DNA of 12,518 nt, taken from the NCBI GenBank assembly GCA_030690245.1, contig JAUYGW010000247.1:1-12518 (forward strand), in the 5' to 3' direction. Position 1 is the stretch's first letter, and each line of letters starts with the position of its first letter. A program made the position numbers and the translations under genes. Positions 7,796-12,518 of this stretch are shown piece by piece. The DNA comes from Gallionella sp. (lineage in GTDB: Bacteria; Pseudomonadota; Gammaproteobacteria; Burkholderiales; Gallionellaceae). The notes below the pieces were generated by a model that was not told the DNA's origin, ran no database searches, and worked only from the letters and a program-made list of their open reading frames with translations.

Positions 7796-8083
7796 TCAGG
7801 GCTTCTGTTCGCAGACCCGTTCCCGCAATTCCTTGCCCGCCTTGAAATGCGGCACATACTTGGCGGGCACTTTCACTCTGTCGCCGGTCTTGGGATTACG
7901 CCCCTGGCGTGGCGGGCGGTAATTCAAGCCAAAACTGCCGAAGCCGCGAACCTCGACCCGTCCACCACGCGCCAGCGTGGCGGACAAGGAATCCAGAATC
8001 ACTTTAACGGCAAGCTCGGCATCCTTGGCCAGCAGTTGCGGGTGCAATTCGGCAAGCCTGGCAATCAAATCGGAACGTGTCAT
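7796..8083 (-). CDS. ihfB: Integration host factor subunit beta
   Basis: IhfB pairs with IhfA to form the nucleoid protein that bends DNA sharply at specific sites in transcription, replication and recombination. The 95-residue protein is the usual length. It begins [20 protein letters not shown], contains [20 protein letters not shown] (41-60) and the beta-arm tip GRNPKTGD with intercalating P64, and ends [15 protein letters not shown]. The ATG at 8083 is preferred over a TTG two codons upstream because GAGGT is 7 nt from the ATG but almost touches the TTG. It lies 16 nt after rpsA, the arrangement found in many Proteobacteria, and is followed by an intrinsic terminator. Confidence 0.95.
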   Translation of the reverse strand: MTRSDLIARLAELHPQLLAKDAELAVKVILDSLSATLARGGRVEVRGFGSFGLNYRPPRQGRNPKTGDRVKVPAKYVPHFKAGKELRERVCEQKP

Positions 8084-8099
8084 GGTCAATACCTCACTC

Positions 8100-9821
<1,722 letters not shown>

Positions 9822-9843
9822 CGGAGGTACCTAAAGAAAAATT

Positions 9844-9857
9844 TCTGCTTACGCAGA
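9844..9857 (-). promoter_or_regulatory. Small hairpin in the rpsA leader
   Basis: On the minus strand TCTGC-GTAA-GCAGA forms a 5-bp stem closed by a GNRA-type loop, followed by AATTTTTCTTT and the rpsA start 22 nt later. It could be a leader structure for S1 autoregulation or a weak terminator between cmk and rpsA. The stem is short, so neither role is secure. Confidence 0.35.
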
Positions 9858-9899
9858 GGGTTAGTTAAATTTCCAGAATGACGGAGAGTCAGACGGGGC

Positions 9900-11987
9900 C
9901 TAGCTTTTGGAACCTTTCGCCGGGTAGCGTGCCAGCACTTCCTGAACTGCCTGCTCGATACTCAGAGCCGTGGTATCCAGCAGAATTGCACCCGGTGCCT
10001 GCTGCAAGGGCGCCGTGCTGCGTTGAGTATCTCGCTCGTCGCGCGCCTGTATATCTTGCAAAAGGGCGGCGATATTAGCACCCATCCCTTTTTCTTTCAA
10101 CTGCTTATAACGACGCTCGGCGCGCGCCCCGGCACTGGCGGTCATGAAGATTTTCAATGCCGCATCCGGAAACACCACCGAAGCCATATCGCGCCCGTCC
10201 GCCACCAGGCCCGGCGCGCGCCGGAAGGCGCGCTGCCTGTCCAGCAACGCCGCCCGCACCCTGGGTAACGCCGCCACCCTGGAGGCTGCCGCACCGCTTT
10301 GTTCGGTACGCAGCTCGTCGCCCACCTTCACGCCATCCAGCCAGATATCCTCCCCTTCAAAAAGGATATCGATGTTCTCCGCCAAGTCAGCCAGCTGCAC
10401 TTCCGCATCCAGCGCGATGCCGCGCTGTTGCGCCGCCAAGCCCAATAAACGGTACATCGCGCCGCTGTCGAGAAAATGGTAGCCCAGCTGCTGCGCCACC
10501 CGTTGCGCCACCGTACCCTTGCCCGAAGCCGAAGGCCCGTCGATCGCGATCACCGGCACGGCCTGCGTCACAGTGGCGAATGCCGCGAAATAATCGGGGA
10601 AGGTCTTGGCGACACAACCCGGATTGTTGATGCGCACACCCGCCCCGCCAAATGCGGCCAGCGAGAAGCACATCGCCATGCGGTGGTCATCATAGGTGTC
10701 GATACCGGATTGAGGAGCGAGGATCGAGGATCGAGCAAAACCAGCTGCTCCGCTTTCCTCAATCCTGAATCCTTGATCCTCGATCCTGCTTCTCGCTCCT
10801 CGATCCTCGCTCCTCAATCCTGTAATTCGAATGTAATCCGCGCCCTCTTCCACCGTCGCGCCGACCTTGCGCAGCTCCGTCGCCATCGCCGCGATGCGGT
10901 CGGTCTCCTTGACGCGCCAGCTGGCGATGTTGCGCAGCGTGGTCGTGCCGTCGGCGAACAACGCCGCGACCGCCAGCGTCATCGCCGCATCGGGAATATG
11001 GTTGCAGTCCAGGTCGATCGCCTTCAGCTTGCCGTCCGCCGGCGCGCGCGCCTCCATCCAGTTCGGCCCCTGTTCGATCTGCGCGCCCATCAGCACCAGC
11101 GCGTCGGCGAAACGCACATCGCCTTGGATGCTGTCGCTGCCCACGCCCTCTATACGCACCGGCCCGCCGCCGATCGCGCCCGCCGCGAGAAAATACGAGG
11201 CCGAGGAAGCGTCGCCCTCGACGTAGATCACCCCCGGCGATACATAACGGCTGCCCGCTGCCACCGTGAAGCTGCGCCAGCCGTCGCGCGATACGCTCAC
11301 GCCAAAGCGCGCCATCATCGCTAGCGTGATCTCGATATAAGGCTTGGAGATCAGCTCGCCCACCACCTCCACCGTCACCTCGCGATCCAGCAGCGGCATG
11401 GCCATCAGCAACGCGGTGAGGAACTGGCTCGACACATCGCCGCGCACAGATACTCTCCCCTCTCCCGCTTGCGGGAGAGGGGCTGGGGGAGAGGGTAGGT
11501 TTATCTCCAGCGGTGGGAAGCCTTCATTACCCAGATAATCGATGTTCGCGCCCAGCGCGCGCAACGCATCCACCAGGTCGCCGATCGGCCGCTCGTGCAT
11601 GCGCGCCACGCCGGACAGCTTGTAATGCCCGCCGGACAACGCCAGCGCCGCCGTCAGCGGGCGGAATGCGGTGCCCGCATTGCCCAGGAACAATTCGGCA
11701 TCCTTGACCGGAAAACGAGCGCAGCGAGTTTCGCTAAAGTTGCCGCCGCAACCAGTCACGCGGAACACATGCGTATCGAGTTGCTCCACGCCGACACCGA
11801 GGATACGCAGGCCATCCAGCATGCGTTCGGTATCGTCCGACAGCAGCACATCGCGCACCTCGGTCGCGCCGGAGGACAGCGCAGCCAGCAACAGCACGCG
11901 ATTGGAGATACTCTTCGAGCCGGGCAGCGTGATCGTGCCGTGGGCGGTCAGCAAAGGGGGAAGGTCGAGATAGTTTTCGGATGTCAT
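9900..11987 (-). CDS. aroA-cmk: Fused 3-phosphoshikimate 1-carboxyvinyltransferase / cytidylate kinase (AroA-Cmk) with two repeat-derived inserts
   Basis: The 695-residue protein joins EPSP synthase (about 1-472), which condenses shikimate 3-phosphate with PEP, to CMP/dCMP kinase (about 478-690). AroA landmarks are [10 protein letters not shown] (21-30), [11 protein letters not shown] (101-111, class I type), [14 protein letters not shown] (182-195), [14 protein letters not shown] (257-270), NHIPDAAMT (329-337), WRVKETDR (357-364) and [12 protein letters not shown] (431-442). Cmk has the P-loop [11 protein letters not shown] (482-492), DSGAMYR (507-513) and [13 protein letters not shown] (597-609). 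The domains meet with almost no linker ([20 protein letters not shown]), as if the aroA stop and cmk start had been lost. Two stretches do not look like AroA: 164-178 ([15 protein letters not shown]) and 390-427 (38 residues), both encoded by palindromic DNA and both between conserved blocks where E. coli AroA has loops. The ATG at 11987 has AAGG 10 nt upstream; a TTG at 12005 is less likely. Confidence 0.94.
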   Translation of the reverse strand: MTSENYLDLPPLLTAHGTITLPGSKSISNRVLLLAALSSGATEVRDVLLSDDTERMLDGLRILGVGVEQLDTHVFRVTGCGGNFSETRCARFPVKDAELFLGNAGTAFRPLTAALALSGGHYKLSGVARMHERPIGDLVDALRALGANIDYLGNEGFPPLEINLPSPPAPLPQAGEGRVSVRGDVSSQFLTALLMAMPLLDREVTVEVVGELISKPYIEITLAMMARFGVSVSRDGWRSFTVAAGSRYVSPGVIYVEGDASSASYFLAAGAIGGGPVRIEGVGSDSIQGDVRFADALVLMGAQIEQGPNWMEARAPADGKLKAIDLDCNHIPDAAMTLAVAALFADGTTTLRNIASWRVKETDRIAAMATELRKVGATVEEGADYIRITGLRSEDRGARSRIEDQGFRIEESGAAGFARSSILAPQSGIDTYDDHRMAMCFSLAAFGGAGVRINNPGCVAKTFPDYFAAFATVTQAVPVIAIDGPSASGKGTVAQRVAQQLGYHFLDSGAMYRLLGLAAQQRGIALDAEVQLADLAENIDILFEGEDIWLDGVKVGDELRTEQSGAAASRVAALPRVRAALLDRQRAFRRAPGLVADGRDMASVVFPDAALKIFMTASAGARAERRYKQLKEKGMGANIAALLQDIQARDERDTQRSTAPLQQAPGAILLDTTALSIEQAVQEVLARYPAKGSKS
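10707..10820. repeat. 114-bp inverted-repeat element of degenerate heptamers, in frame inside aroA
   Basis: The element is bounded by inverted repeats at 10707-10734 and 10793-10820 that match at 27 of 28 positions. In minus orientation the left half is a run of degenerate heptamers of the type AGGATYG (AGGATTG, AGGAGCG, AGGATCG, AGGATCA and others). Its length is exactly 38 codons and its ends fall on codon boundaries (residues 390-427 of the fusion). Of the three frames on the coding strand only the one used lacks stops. Confidence 0.85.
11451..11499. repeat. C/T-rich palindromic repeat inside aroA
   Basis: Positions 11457-11468 (CCCCTCTCCCGC) pair perfectly with 11471-11482 (GCGGGAGAGGGG), a 12-bp stem with a two-base centre. 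A second G-rich copy, GGGGGAGAGGG, follows at 11485-11495. The unit reads as [15 protein letters not shown] in the AroA frame (residues 164-178). From memory it matches a very widespread dispersed proteobacterial repeat; copy number cannot be counted here. Confidence 0.8.
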
Positions 11988-12066
11988 TGGGAGCGAACCT
12001 TGCAACAGACTGTGCTAAAAATTCAAGGGCGAGATGATACCGCAGAGGGGAATTGTGCGCATGGTT

Positions 12067-12097
12067 GCCGGGGATGCCGGGGATGCCGGGGATGCCG
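12067..12097. repeat. 9-bp tandem repeat upstream of aroA
   Basis: GCCGGGGAT occurs three times without interruption (12067-12075, 12076-12084, 12085-12093), followed by a partial GCCG. On the aroA strand this is ATCCCCGGC, 80-110 nt before the start codon. Such short perfect repeats can change copy number by slippage. Confidence 0.85.
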
Positions 12098-12140
12098 AGC
12101 ATTTAACACCGCTCGCCCTGATGTATCGAAGGGGTAATGT

Positions 12141-12165
12141 GTAGGGGCAGGTCTCAGACCTGCCC
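12141..12165. repeat. GTAGGGGC-type palindrome with AGGTCT core
   Basis: GTAG is followed by GGGCAGGTCT (12145-12154), a single C, and AGACCTGCCC (12156-12165), a perfect 10-bp stem. The GTAGGGGC...GCCC frame is the same as in the copies at 4278-4364 and 5348-5371, while the palindrome core differs. Confidence 0.85.
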
Positions 12166-12194
12166 TTGATCATTCAAAAAAACAAGTCAACACC

Positions 12195-12297
12195 GCCGGG
12201 GGTAGCCCGGCAGCTAGTCACTTTCTTTTGCGTCGCCAAAAGAAAGTAACCCAAGAAAAGGCGACCCCGGTTTGCCGCCCCTGCGGGGTTCCCTCGA
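12195..12297. repeat. Three-hairpin repeat module
   Basis: Three stems follow one another. GCCGGG/CCCGGC is at 12195-12211, ACTTTCTTTTG/CAAAAGAAAGT is at 12220-12247 (11 bp, loop CGTCGC), and ACCCCG/CGGGGT lies within about 12263-12290. The middle stem and its flank resemble, from memory, a dispersed intergenic element of beta- and gammaproteobacteria often mistranslated as short proteins ending in lysine/arginine runs. Confidence 0.7.
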
Positions 12298-12350
12298 TCA
12301 ACCCCAAGATTACCGGGGATGAAAAGGCGAAATTCAAAAACCTTAAAATC

Positions 12351-12379
12351 GGTTGGGCACAAAATCGTGCCCACCCTAC
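12351..12379. repeat. GTAGGGTGGGCAC palindrome
   Basis: GGTTGGGCAC (12351-12360) pairs with GTGCCCACCC (12367-12376) at 9 of 10 positions around AAAATC and is followed by TAC. On the minus strand it begins GTAGGG, like the GTAGGGGC family, and may be a related class of small palindromic repeat. Confidence 0.7.
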
Positions 12380-12450
12380 TAGGGAAGGTCTGAACAAGTA
12401 GCCAAAAATGAAAACGCCGAATCCACAATCTGCCGCGAATGCTGAAATTG

Positions 12451-12483
12451 GCAAGAAACGCCCACATTGTTGGGCATTTCGCC
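12451..12483. repeat. Imperfect hairpin near the right edge
   Basis: GGC, GAAA and GCCCA on the left pair with TGGGC, TTTC and GCC on the right around CATTGT, with one C/A mismatch and an AA bulge. There is no T-run on either side, so it looks like a repeat unit rather than an intrinsic terminator. Confidence 0.5.
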
Positions 12484-12518
12484 TGTCCTTCCGGCCCATT
12501 TCCCGTTCATCAGGCGCA

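Larger units (their letters stand above)
12006..12518. other. Repeat-rich intergenic region upstream of aroA, no convincing gene
   Basis: About 510 nt with no coding sequence I can support. In order it holds the aroA leader, a 9-bp tandem repeat (12067-12097), a GTAGGGGC palindrome (12141-12165), a three-hairpin module (12195-12297), a GTAGGGTGGGCAC palindrome (12351-12379) and an imperfect hairpin (12451-12483). Minus-strand frames here are made of repeat translations, and one frame runs off the right edge without recognisable content. The aroA promoter should be within about 12010-12110, but no box pair is convincing. Confidence 0.6.

Noticed and set aside
9844..9857. Strong terminator between cmk and rpsA
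   Set aside because: The stem is only 5 bp and AT-interrupted after the loop; it would be weak at best.
10540..10570. Independent cmk start at the GTG encoding V473
   Set aside because: No Shine-Dalgarno precedes it, and the reading frame is continuous with aroA.
10707..10820. CRISPR array or collagen-like repeat
   Set aside because: The heptamers are degenerate and have no unique spacers; the unit is bounded by inverted repeats and translated in frame.
11734..12102. Minus-strand frame beginning MLGIPGIPGIPG
   Set aside because: The start is a translation of the 9-bp tandem repeat, and the rest overlaps aroA in another frame.
12174..12499. Two minus-strand frames of about 95 residues, and a 43-codon frame starting with the ATG near 12510
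   Set aside because: They are translations of palindromic repeats with no ribosome site or known family; one frame is also open at the window edge.

Overview
The window looks like chromosomal housekeeping DNA from a betaproteobacterium. This rests on the conserved order aroA-cmk, rpsA, ihfB, lapA, lapB, pyrF, heptose kinase, hldD, cysM, on a class I AroA, and on GC-rich third codon positions. A Nitrosomonadales/Gallionellaceae-like source is plausible but is inferred from memory of gene order. No phage, CRISPR array, transposase, tRNA or rRNA is visible.

Layout. Positions 1-586 (-) hold the N-terminal half of queG, cut by the window edge. It is divergent from tsaE (581-1051, TTG start) and amiC (1033-2370), which overlap. 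amiC converges on cysM and their stop codons overlap in one TTAA. From 2367 to 11987 everything is on the minus strand. In transcription order it is aroA-cmk (one fused polypeptide), rpsA, ihfB, a hairpin terminator, lapA, lapB, pyrF, rfaE1 (hldA), hldD and cysM. Positions 12006-12518 contain no convincing gene; they are packed with tandem and palindromic repeats.

Biology. AroA-Cmk combines a shikimate-pathway enzyme with a nucleotide kinase. RpsA and IhfB follow as a translation/nucleoid module. LapA/LapB, the heptose kinase and the heptose epimerase form a lipopolysaccharide block, with pyrF (UMP synthesis) inserted between them. cysM makes cysteine. On the other strand, TsaE (t6A tRNA modification) and QueG (queuosine) are tRNA-modification genes, and AmiC is a periplasmic septum-splitting amidase.

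The unusual signal is a set of small palindromic repeats that have entered coding sequence or gene junctions. (i) A 114-bp element bounded by 28-bp inverted repeats and built of degenerate heptamers sits exactly in frame (38 codons) in the AroA domain. (ii) A C/T-rich palindrome sits in frame elsewhere in AroA. (iii) A GTAGGGGC-type palindrome supplies the last eight residues of PyrF. It is flanked by a 13-bp direct repeat, and removing one 58-bp unit in silico restores an ATGA stop/start overlap between pyrF and rfaE1. (iv) Two inverted copies of the same type fill the rfaE1-hldD gap, and one supplies the rfaE1 stop codon. (v) More copies and relatives lie upstream of aroA. These are direct observations; their mobility and any function are inference.
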